Source: Daphnia pulex
Taxonomy: Eukaryota; Arthropoda; Branchiopoda; Diplostraca; Daphniidae
Reading direction: 5' to 3'
Assembly (NCBI RefSeq): GCF_021134715.1
Contig: NC_060019.1
Span: forward strand, 5,208,001 to 5,272,000
Length of the DNA: 64,000 bases
Each line of letters opens with the position of its first letter. Position 1 is the stretch's first letter. Below, one piece after another: positions 1-8,928 of this stretch. The translations under genes and the position numbers were made by a program. A model generated the notes under the pieces. That model saw only the letters and a program-made list of their open reading frames with translations, was not told where the DNA came from and did not search any database.

Positions 1-29
1 TGAGAATCAGCGTGAAAAACTGATTCTCA
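1..29. repeat. Perfect 10-bp hairpin at the left edge
   Basis: TGAGAATCAG at 1-10 is matched exactly by its reverse complement at 20-29, with a 9-base loop. It may be cut off from a larger structure to the left of the window. No gene is adjacent. Confidence 0.8.
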
Positions 30-684
30 TGAAGTATGTTAAAAACAAATCGAAATTTCATGCAAAGACCCTATTGCTTAGTCTCCCCCCTCACGATTTT
101 CTGAAACAAAAGGGTTAGTAGGGACGTGGGGGGAGAATAAATAATTCCGTAGACCCGGCAGCCGTGCATGGCTCTCATAATCCGATATCTGAACGAAATC
201 AATTTTGATGGTGGGTAGGGAAAGAATACTAATTTTTTTTTTATCGTGACTCACGGGTGCCATAGAAGAAACGCAGATCTTTTTTTTTTGAAGACCATTT
301 GCATTTCTCTAGCATTTCCCAGTGAGTCACAATTTGAACCTAAAGTAAGCCCATTTAGATATGGGCCTCTCTACTGTCCGGATACTTTTCATTCCGACGA
401 AAACCTATTTACCCTTCCCATTGTTTTAAAATTCTAAAAAAAATTAGGATTGTTCCTGGTACCCGATAGACCCGACTACTTTTTCGCCCGTTATTGAAAA
501 GTGTTGTTCACGTTTTTCGGGGAATAATCCACAGAGCAATTAGCCCGAGAGAAGAATGGGTACAAGAGGGCGTATGAAAAAAGGGGGTCAATATTTCCTC
601 TCATTCTTCCCATTCTTTCCTCTTCTCCCCATTTTCCCCAAAAAAAAACGTAAACCGCGATGGAAACAAGTACAAAAAAAGATG
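30..684. other. Non-coding stretch left of the RNase III array
   Basis: This stretch has no reading frame with recognisable protein features. It has several T- and C-rich runs and no clear promoter. I see nothing else in it. Confidence 0.5.
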
Positions 685-709
685 TCGAACACTCTGTACG
701 AGTGTTCGA
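685..709. repeat. Perfect 10-bp hairpin with 5-base loop
   Basis: TCGAACACTC (685-694) pairs exactly with GAGTGTTCGA (700-709) around a TGTAC loop. A degenerate relative (CGAACACTCT ... AGAGTG) lies near 6289-6311 inside the other arm of the inverted repeat, so the hairpin belongs to a repeat family and is not isolated. Confidence 0.8.
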
Positions 710-737
710 CCGTGTTCTCTACCGTGGTAAAGTCAGA

Positions 738-795
738 GTGGTGGAGGGGTGGTGGTGTCACAGTGTAGGAATTGTCAGAGACCTATGGTTACTGC
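738..795 (+). repeat. Left arm of a long-range inverted repeat
   Basis: Bases 738-775 match the reverse complement of 6349-6386 over 38 nt with about three mismatches. The core is GTGGTGGAGGGGTGG followed by a GTGTAGGAATTGT end. A second block, CCTATGGTTACTGC at 782-795, is repeated exactly in inverse orientation at 6240-6253. The two arms bracket about 5.5 kb that contain the RNase III-like gene copies. Confidence 0.75.
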
Positions 796-1008
796 GCTCA
801 ACGTTGAATCCTTTCTTAAGCCCTCGGTGACCAATCGAGCAAAATCTACCTATTTAGCCCTCTGGTGGGTGTGTCATTTACTAGCTGGTAGGGGCTTTTC
901 TACGAATTTTTTCTAAGTCCTTTCGTTCGTCGCTTTTTTCCTTTTTCCATAGTATTAAAATTATCTACGTTAAGAACAATGGGTTTGCTTGTAAAAATAT
1001 TTGGTGAC

Positions 1009-1611
1009 GTTAAACAGGTCCATATGGATGCAGAGCCAGTTCCAAGATTTCTTCCAGAATCTGCAGCAGGTGCGCGTTGAATTTTTTTTTCTACCAACTT
1101 TCTTTTCATTCTTGTTTATGGCCAGATAATGAAAACGTTGTTTTGGCGGAAGGCCTGCCAATTAAAATCATAAAAAAGCAGTCAAACGTCTTGGGGACGC
1201 GCTGGCAAGTCCAGTACCGCCCAAATCCAAAAAATCTAAGCCTCTCACCAGCAACCAGTTAAGTGCAGTGAAGGGATTTGAAGAAGTTTTGAGTTATACA
1301 TTCAACGACAAGGAGGTTTTGCTGGAAGCCCTAACTTATGGCAACTCCATTCGCAGTTTAAATTATCAACGCCTGGAAGTCATTGGTGATGCTGCATTAG
1401 GTAAGTTTTCTAAAAATTTTGTCGCAATGAACTAACCATGTTAACCGCTCTGTTTATCATAAGGGTTTTTGGCTGCTCTTCATTTTTTTAAGCAATCATC
1501 GCTGTATCACAGTGCTGGAGACATTTCTCAATTACGCTCAGCCTGTGTATGTGACGACACATTTTCTTGAATTTGCTGAACGAGAAAACTTTGCCTTTTT
1601 GTTTTTTTTTG
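1009..1611 (+). pseudogene. Dicer-like RNase III copy A, truncated at both ends
   Basis: First of three head-to-tail copies. The 5' exon resembles copy C only from 1009 onward (motif AEPVP), with unrelated sequence upstream. The second exon, probably starting at the AG before TCAAACG near 1184, reads FEEVLSYTFNDKEVLLEALT and then the RNase III signature YQRLEVIGDAALG (about 1363-1400), keeping the acidic residues of the active site. After the intron it reads LRSACVCDD, typical of the Dicer RNase IIIb domain. It then skips a segment that copies B and C both have, and stops matching at the sequence coding for FAERENFAF, where a T-rich tract joins it to the leader of copy B. The second acidic motif and the dsRNA-binding domain are missing. 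I call it a relic produced by unequal recombination. Confidence 0.7.
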
Positions 1612-1668
1612 TTTTTGTTCTTCTTCCTCACATCTGGACGCTCAGTTTCTGTGTTGAATTTACCAAAA
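1612..1668 (+). promoter_or_regulatory. T-rich tract and splice acceptor ahead of copy B
   Basis: A polypyrimidine tract ends in CAG at 1643-1645, followed by 23 bases to the ATG at 1669. The same arrangement and nearly the same sequence (TTCTTCCTCACATCTG, then AGTTTCTGTGTTGAAT) precedes copy C. It looks like the 3' end of a 5'-UTR intron, or a trans-splice acceptor, and marks the start of each repeat unit. Confidence 0.55.
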
Positions 1669-2799
1669 ATGGCTCAACCGAAAAATATGCGAGTTGAAGT
1701 CAGCATGCCTTTCGAAAAACTTATGGAATTTATGGATTATATGGATCGCATTAGTGCCCATGTTGAAACGATTGAAAAGGATAGCGAAACCACAAGGCCT
1801 GTTCAAGAATGTGCAACAGGTATTTGAATTTTTTTTTCCTGTTTTTTTTTTTTTATTCTTGTATAATGGCCAGTTCAAATTGCAACTAAACGTCTTGGGG
1901 AGGTGCTTGCGAGTCCAGTTCCTCAAAAAAAGAAGAAATCTATGCCTCTCACCACAGATGAGCTAAATTCATTGGCAAAGTTTGAGAACGTTCTTCATTA
2001 CACTTTTCAACGACAAGGAGATTTTGTTGGAAGCTCTGACTCATGGCAATTCCATGAAGAGTCAGAATTATAAACGCTAAGAATTAATTGGAGATGCAGC
2101 CTTAGGTAAGTTATCTAAATGTGTCATTGTTGTGCACTAACCATGTTAACTACTGTTTTTTTTTAGGATTTCTATCTGCACTGCAATTTTTCAAAAAATC
2201 TTTGACTCACACTTCAGAAGACATTACTAAACTCCGTTCGGCCTGTGTCTGTAATGATACATTCGGGGTTTTGGCGGCAAAATACGGATTTCATAAGCAT
2301 GTTCAAAATCTTCCGTTGATTTTGCTTAAACAGCTCAATGACTTTCTCGAAGTTGTGGAGAGGGAGAACTTCCCCTTTGCTGTAAGTCTCAAATGTTAAA
2401 AATTCTAATTTTTGTATTATATTTCTTTTTTATGTTCAAGCCGTTTGAAAGAGAACTTGCGGCCAATGGCCAGATCATGGCAACTCAAGTTGCAATTCCT
2501 TAGTTTTTTTGCGGATGTGTTCGAGGCCGTTGAAGGAGCAATAATCATTGATGCGAATCTTTCGTTTGAAACTCTGGAAAGAGTCTACGCACGGTTTATG
2601 ACTCCAGTCTACGGTAAGTTTATTTTTAAAGATCATTTATTGTCCTATTGACTATCCTTCTATCTTTTTTTTTTAGATTCGCCAACTTTGTCCCCTTTCC
2701 TTCAACTGGAGAACACGCCGGGGATCAGCATCCGAAAAGGACAGGCGCTCCCTGACGGTAGACCAACATTTGTGATTTACCGTGACGGAGTTCTTCTAG
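1669..2799 (+). pseudogene. Dicer-like RNase III plus dsRBD, copy B, disrupted
   Basis: The start ATG is at 1669. Exon 1 reads MAQPKNMRVEVSMPFEKLME, an N-terminal segment I do not recognise but which copy C shares. Exon 2 (from about 1875) leads into the RNase III domain, but one extra T near 2007 shifts the frame and a TAA at 2078-2080 replaces the Leu codon in the QRLE signature. Exon 3 is intact (LRSACVCNDTFGVLAAKY, 2167-2382). Exon 4 keeps DVFEAVEGAIIIDA, the second acidic motif of RNase III, in another frame, after an in-frame TAG. Exon 5 enters a dsRNA-binding domain (GRPTFVIYRDGVLLA) and then runs into the T-rich leader of copy C without its alpha-2 helix. Several independent lesions make this a pseudogene. 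Confidence 0.75.
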
Positions 2800-2829
2800 C
2801 CACTTTCTTTTTTTTTCGTTTTTCTTTTT

Positions 2830-2886
2830 TTTTTGTTCTTCTTCCTCACATCTGCACGCTTAGTTTCTGTGTTGAATCTGTGAAAA
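2830..2886 (+). promoter_or_regulatory. T-rich tract and splice acceptor ahead of copy C
   Basis: Counterpart of 1612-1668. A long T/C tract ends in TAG at 2861-2863 and the ATG follows at 2887. The upstream copy breaks off directly in this tract, so there is no intergenic spacer between copies B and C. Confidence 0.55.
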
Positions 2887-4165
2887 ATGGCTGAAGCTAA
2901 AGTCGTTCAAGTCCTAGTTGAAATATCACATGGCAAACTCATGGAATTTATGGATTTTGTCGACCGGATTAATGGTGACGTTAAAAAGGTCGATATGCAT
3001 GCAGAGCCAGTTCCAGGATCTCTTCCAGAAACTGCAGCAGGTGCATTAAATTTAGTTTGTTTTATAGCGATTTTCTTTTCATTCTTGTTTATGGCCAGAA
3101 AATGAAAACGATATTTTGGCGGAAGGCTCTCCAATTAAAATAATAAAAAAGCAGTCAAACGTCTTGGGAAGGCGCTGGCAAGTCCAGTACCGCCCAAATC
3201 CAAAAAATCTAAGCCTCTTACCAGCAACCAGTTGAGTGCAGTCAAGGCATTTGAAGAAATTTTGAACTATTCATTCAACGACAAGGAGGTTTTGCTGGAA
3301 GCATTAACTTATTGCAACTCCATTCGCAGTTTGAATTATCAACGCCTGGAAGTCATTGGTGATGCTGCATTAGGTAAGTTTTCTAAAAAAAAATCGCAAT
3401 GAACTAACTATGTTAACCGCTCTGTTTATCATCAGGGTTTTTTGCTGCTCTTCATTTTTTTAAGCAATCATTGTATCACAGTGCTGGAGACATTTCTCAA
3501 TTACGCTCAGCCTGTGTATGTATAACGACGCATTTGGAATGTTGGCAGCAAAGCATAAATTTAATGCTTGTATTCAAAACCTTCCGCCAAATTTGGTGAA
3601 AGAACTGGAACACTTTCTTGAATTTGCTGAACGAGAAAACTTTGCCTTTGCTGTAAGTTTTAAATCTTTAAAATTCTAATTTTGTGTAAGATAACTTTTT
3701 TTTTTGTTCAGTTTTATAGCCGTTTGAAAGGGAACTTGCGGAAAATGAAGAGATCATCGCAACTCAAGTTGCAATTCCCTCTTTTTGAAACTGATGTGTT
3801 CGAGGCCGTCTCCGGAGCCTTCATCATTGACTCGGATCTCTCTTTTGAAACATTGGAAAAGTTTTTTGCACCGTTTATGAATTCGGTCTATGGTAAGTTC
3901 ATTTTTAAAGATCATTTAATGTTCTATAGACTACCCTTCCATCTTTTTTTCTTCAGATTCACCACCTGTCTCCCCATTCAACCAATTGGAAAAGACCCCG
4001 GGAATAACCTTTCAAAAAGGAAAGGCACGCCCTGATGGCAGACCGAACTTTTCGGTTTATCGAAACGGCGTTCTTCTTGCAACCGGTACAGACGATAATT
4101 GAAAAAATGCAAAGTTTGCTGCCTCTAAGTATGCCGCATGGAAGATTGAGATGGGACTTAATTAA
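2887..4165 (+). pseudogene. Dicer-like RNase III plus dsRBD, copy C, nearly intact
   Basis: The most complete copy. Exon 1 is 2887-3040 (MAEAKVVQVLVEISHGKLME). Exon 2, entered at the AG just before TCAAACG near 3153, stays in frame through FEEILNYSFNDKEVLLEALT to YQRLEVIGDAALG. Exon 3 starts after the intron near 3437. Exon 4 keeps FETDVFEAVSGAFIIDSD, the second acidic pair of the catalytic site. Exon 5 is a dsRNA-binding domain (FSVYRNGVLLA, then NAKFAASKYAAWK). Domain order and the LRSACV and DVFEA blocks resemble the C-terminal RNase IIIb-dsRBD part of Dicer, without helicase or PAZ. Two lesions are visible: a 2-nt insertion near 3522 just after the Cys-Val-Cys codons, and a TGA at 4100-4102 inside dsRBD helix 2. 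I infer a recently inactivated gene. A functional allele elsewhere, or an assembly error, remains possible. Confidence 0.7.
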
Positions 4166-4276
4166 CTTTTTTTTCTTTTCATTTGAGCATTGAAACATAT
4201 AGCTGACTTTTTTGAAAAAAGTTTTCAGTTTCTTTTGGTTTCTTTTATGCGTATTGTGCAATACGGTATTGCTCTC

Positions 4277-4282
4277 AATAAA
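4277..4282 (+). terminator. AATAAA polyadenylation signal after copy C
   Basis: A canonical AATAAA lies about 110 bases after the last in-frame stop of copy C, which fits a transcription unit that was once functional. Confidence 0.5.
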
Positions 4283-4390
4283 TTTGATACGGCAATAGAT
4301 TTCTAATTAATTGCATTCCCTGCACAGGTAACGAACTCTAGCATGGAAAGGTGTAGGGAAAATCTAAGAATGAACAGCTAAGGATACTAC

Positions 4391-4420
4391 GAGGAGGTGC
4401 CGGTGGGGTGGCAGCTCCTC
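4391..4420. repeat. 11-bp hairpin with one mismatch
   Basis: GAGGAGGTGCC at 4391-4401 pairs with GGCAGCTCCTC at 4410-4420 around an 8-base G/T-rich loop. Confidence 0.6.
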
Positions 4421-4652
4421 TCTTGGTAAGCAAATTGTCTTGATGCACTTTGCTTGAAGTGTTTAAAGCTCAAATATTTTCGAATATGATGGTTTAACCA
4501 CAGAAAAAAGTTGTGAGGTCAATACCGGGCTTCATATGCAGTAGTTATATGTCGAGAATAACTAACTCTGTTTCTATATTGTATTAAGAACAATGATAGA
4601 ATACAGTTGAGATAAGTGGGCAAAACTGAATAGTTAAGGGGCTTGGAAAATT

Positions 4653-4676
4653 AGAGAGAGAGAGAGAGAGAGAGAG
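4653..4676. repeat. (AG)12 microsatellite
   Basis: A simple dinucleotide repeat of 24 bases, followed by a GTC-rich stretch (TCGTCGTCGTCGTC). Confidence 0.9.
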
Positions 4677-4851
4677 GCCGACTCTCGTCGTCGTCGTCTT
4701 GTTCTGAACTGCCCGTTCTCGCCAGGGCGCGAAAGGGCTCGACGACTTTAGACGAAGGGGGATGGGGAAAAGAACAGTGTTGACAAATTAGGGCAATAAT
4801 TTTCGACATTAGACAAATGAGATTTTTAGTGAACCCGGAGGAGGAGGACGC

Positions 4852-5432
4852 AAGGGGTTGGGCAGTGCAGCATTGGAACATTTTTTGGAAAGTTCCCCTG
4901 CTGAAAAGGCAAAAAGGGAAGTCCTTAGTTGTTTTTGGAAAACATTTGGAAAAAAGGCAGAAAAGGAAACGAAAAGGAAGAATAGTATGGGGGAAGAAAA
5001 CAAAAGGAAGGTAGAGAAATTTCCTTTTACAGCCACTAGCTAATTAGTGCTAAGAGAGGCCGCAGATAGCGCCCTTAATCAAAACAATGTTTAAAAAAGT
5101 AGCAAGCAAATCAGCCGTGAAAACTACCCTGTACAATCAGTCCTTCGCGTGATGACATCTAGTGGGTGGGAAATTCAATTATTGAGATGTGAGATGGCGG
5201 GGCAAAGCCCCGCCGTAGGGTCCTGTGTGACACTGTGATAAGCGTAGTGCAACAACTACGTGTGGTTGCTGAACTATTTTTTGGAACTTTCCCCAGCAGA
5301 AAGGGAAAAAAAGGAGTTTTTGTTAATTTCCCCTAGGCTTTGGGAAGTATTGTCACTTCATTATCTATTTATTTCTAAATGTTTTGGGGGCGGCACCCAA
5401 GGAAAATCCCCCTCTGCACTGCCCAACCCCTT
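4852..5432. repeat. Inverted repeat with 19-bp perfect arms and internal direct repeats
   Basis: AAGGGGTTGGGCAGTGCAG at 4852-4870 is present as its exact reverse complement at 5414-5432. Just inside the left arm, the block near 4874-4920 (ATTTTTTGGAA, then TTCCCC and GCTGAAAAGG) recurs in direct orientation, with changes, near 5270-5315. This mixture of inverted and direct copies suggests a rearranged transposon relic. No coding domain is recognisable in it. Confidence 0.65.
5196..5214. repeat. GC-only perfect hairpin
   Basis: GGCGGGGC (5196-5203) and GCCCCGCC (5207-5214) flank AAA. The GC-only stem is unusual in this AT-rich neighbourhood. Confidence 0.8.
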
Positions 5433-6239
5433 GGGAGGACGGGTGAAATAACATGCAAAATCGTTTCGGGTAGGTTTCCTGGAATTTTTTGATCAAACAA
5501 TCAGCGGATAAGGGCATTGCGCACGCAATTGCATCGACAAAGAAAATGCGTGGCTTTCGAGAATAAGCTACAATACACAATTATTCGGATAGACGAAATC
5601 GATCGATCGATTTGGCACAATCAACAAGCTCGATTCGTCGCATTGACAAGGGAAATTGAACACGGCGTTTACAAAAAAAATACACTAACAGTTTCAAAAA
5701 GTATATCTAGAGCTATTTATATATCCTATTCCTATATAGCCTATATATCTAGGAAAAAGTTATAAAGTAACAGCCAGAACTTCATCAAATAAACGATGAT
5801 TCATCCTCTTTTTCTGAGCGGCGGCTGACGTCGGGCCAAACGATCGAGCGCAATTTATACGATTTAATTGAATTTGCTGTGGATGTGCGCGAATGTGTGT
5901 ATTGACAAGATTTCTGCATGGAACGTGTTCCATTTCTGGCAGAAAAAAAAGCGAAAATAGACGGGGCGCGAACATTGTACCTCACCGTTCCCCATCGTTA
6001 TAATCCAATTTGCTCTATCCACTTAGTTACCGATTGCTAAAAATTATTGAAAAAAGAACAAAGTGATGTCCCTATCTGGTAAGAAAGTGGCGAAAATAGT
6101 CGAATGAAGTTTTTAGTTTACTCGCTAGATGGATAATTAGATCGCGGAAGTAGGAGGCGGAATAGAGTTTGCTGGAGGGGTGGCTTCCAGACCCCGTAAG
6201 AAAGTCATCGTCTCTGAAAGAATTCCCCGCCATATGGCT
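5433..6239. other. Non-coding stretch with a GATC palindrome
   Basis: No gene is recognisable. The only notable element is an 18-base palindrome, AAATCGATCGATCGATTT, at 5596-5613. Confidence 0.5.
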
Positions 6240-6386
6240 GCAGTAACCATAGGTTTGATTACTCTGCAATTGTCCATAAGGCTTCGTCCGAACACTCTCT
6301 TATGAAGAGTGACGCCTTGCGGATTTTTCTAGAACTATGTTCGAATGTACAATTCCTACACAGTGACGCCGCCACCCCTCCACCAC
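6240..6386 (-). repeat. Right arm of the long-range inverted repeat
   Basis: Bases 6349-6386 are the inverse of 738-775, and 6240-6253 are the exact inverse of 782-795. Here the two blocks are separated by about 95 bases that include a degraded version of the 685-709 hairpin, so the arm was rearranged after or during duplication. Confidence 0.7.
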
Positions 6387-6525
6387 TTTGGTAAAGTAGT
6401 CTTACTTTAACTGCTACATTGCCAAATAAATAGAAAGCAGAACGCAACAGCAAATTCACAAACGAATAATTCCATTGAGACGGACATAGTAATTAGGATT
6501 GACTTACATTTGACTAAAAACATTT

Positions 6526-8928
6526 TCACGAATCATACAAAAGCCGCTGATAATGAGAAAAAATTTCCCAGGTTGGTGAATGCAAAGTGAATTCAAGGGC
6601 AACGAGCACCGCAAATTCAGAAGCAAACAGTTCTCGTCGGCTGATACGAAAGTTGTTTTGAATTTCCTACAAAACAATAATTTAAATGTAAAGTATATTT
6701 TTTATAAAAACGTAAAATAAGTTTTCTGTTGGGTAACCAAATTGCTTTTGTAGTTACGTCGGCATCACTTTTGTATAATGTTTACTTAAGTAACAAACAA
6801 TTGTTTTATTTGAAAAATGCTTTATTTACAATCTAACTAAACTAAACATTTAATTTATAATTCGAGTGATTCCTTTACTAATCGAAATAAATATAACTCA
6901 CCTCAATAAGCGTTTTAAGCGAGTCACCTTTCACGTCATTCATTTTGGCTGATAAAAGAAGTGTAGCGCCGGCGCACAGCTTCCGATTCCCTTTATGAAC
7001 TAGTCCTCGTAAAATAAGTTTTTCGAAGAAAACTAAAAAAATTTATCATAATGAATAACACTGACAATTTTTGTTTTATTCTTTTTTTATATACTGCATA
7101 GTGCATACCATATGACTGCGCAACTGTAAGCAGATCGGTTCCTGTTCCACTTTCCTGCTGTGCTACTTTCCGCATTTCTCGTTTGAGGCTAATAGTATTA
7201 AATCAACTTTAAACATTCATTTTCAAAAAAGTGAAAACAAAATAAGCAGACCTTCTTATTTTGCTCAGTGTCAGATGAATATGAGGAAATTTCTCGCGAA
7301 ATTTGTCGTTTAATTCTTTTTTAAGATCACATGGTTTTACGTAATCGATTACGGACGTCTATATTGAGATAACATGATCATTCATCACTCATTTTTTAAT
7401 TTGCCACAATTTGTGAAGTTACCATATAAGATGAAAATGTAAGTAGGGCTATTCTTGTACTGTGTTTACCGGCAATCAACTCTGGATCATCCAAAAGACT
7501 GGGATGATAAGTGAAATGTCCGAAATTTGAACACGACGTTTGAATATTCCCTTCCTCGCCATCCATCTTCATATTTTCCACCAACTGAAGTGGTGAGGCA
7601 GGTTGAACGTGATTGGAACGGTCGTGAGTTCGGAATAAAGATGCTGAAGCTTTATTTGGGTGGAAATCATTTTCAGAGTGGATTCCATCAGTAAAATGAA
7701 GTCTTCTCGGAGCTATATATTCACGCCCAACATTCCCAGATGGAACCAGCATTTTACAATAAGAAATAACCTAGAAAATTTGAGAACAATAACAATGAAG
7801 GAAAAAATGCGAACATCTACGAAATGGTAATAATAAATTTACTTGTCCATCTCCTGGCTTAGTCAAACCTAGTAAATGGTATAAATCAGGGTAATCTGCT
7901 GATGATACTGGGCGCGTACCCGAAGAGGCATGTCGACGACGACCACTATCACTCCGAAAATCTCCTCTACAAAAATTTAAATAAGAAATCATCGAATCAA
8001 AATAATCTACAACAGAAAAACTTGAATTCACCTCGAAAGCTTGCTGATTCGCGAAAATGGCAAAGTTGAAAAAAGGACAACTGGGGAGCAATGACAAGTA
8101 ACTAGAACTAGTCTCTGATCAGTCATTTGGTTTGACCAATCATAAGCAGATGTTAAAAATCTGACTTCTTTTTCCTTTGCACCTGATCCTGTTGGTGAAT
8201 ATGAACTTTCGGATGTGTTGCTAGAAATCTATTAAAATTGCATAATAGATGTTTAAATATGGAAATAAATGTTATTTCTAGTAAGTACCCTTCTGCAACG
8301 AGTTGAATTAGGAAAGAGATAACCAGTTGGGGCTGACTCCACAAAATCAACAGAAGTTTTTTCTAAATGGGGAGCTGGTAAAGTCATTCCTGGAATGACT
8401 AGAGAATGGCAAATGTTAACACTCGCTGGAATTACTCCTTTGTGTCCTTTAATCATGGTATCCAATGTATGTGACCTAAAAATTTACAAAACATTATCAA
8501 CATCATGTCAACTATTTCTAGTCTCTCTTCAAAAAGTGGTACCACCTTTCTCTCACTACAGTTAATGAGTTTTTCATTTTAGCTAAATGATCAAGATCTA
8601 GTCTAGCTATTTCTTCTTCCTCCTGAGAACCACACTTGATATCAGAATGTACAACTTGAACATTGACTTCTTCCGGCATGATTACTGCTGTGCATTGTCC
8701 TTCAGTGTTTTGATTCTCTTGAACATTCACATTATTTGGATTAGACTTTTCAACTAAAGTGTTGCAGTTTTCCTCATTGGCAAATGAACCACACGGCCCA
8801 GTAGCTTTAGAAGCGGAATCATATTTCGATTCTTGACACGAACCGTCTAGTGAAATATTTGATAGAAAATTCAGTGCAGCCAAACGCCGTCGAGAATGCT
8901 TTTGTCTGTAAAAAAAAGTAGCCATCAT
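6526..8928 (-). CDS. CABLES-type CDK-binding, cyclin-box protein
   Basis: Spliced gene of about seven or eight coding exons, related to vertebrate CABLES1/2 (Cdk5 and Abl enzyme substrate), adaptors that link cyclin-dependent kinases to tyrosine kinases. I place the start at the ATG-ATG at 8926-8928, directly before the conserved [18 protein letters not shown] block. Later exons carry [10 protein letters not shown] with [13 protein letters not shown] (split by an intron near 7770-7850), then [13 protein letters not shown] (about 7470-7500), [20 protein letters not shown] with [10 protein letters not shown] (7255-7340), and the C-terminal cyclin box: [23 protein letters not shown] (about 6950-7020) and, in the last exon (6526-6666), [11 protein letters not shown] and [11 protein letters not shown], ending HYQRLLYDS. 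The N-terminal half is much shorter than in mammals. An in-frame GTG or TTG upstream is less likely as the start. Confidence 0.88.
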
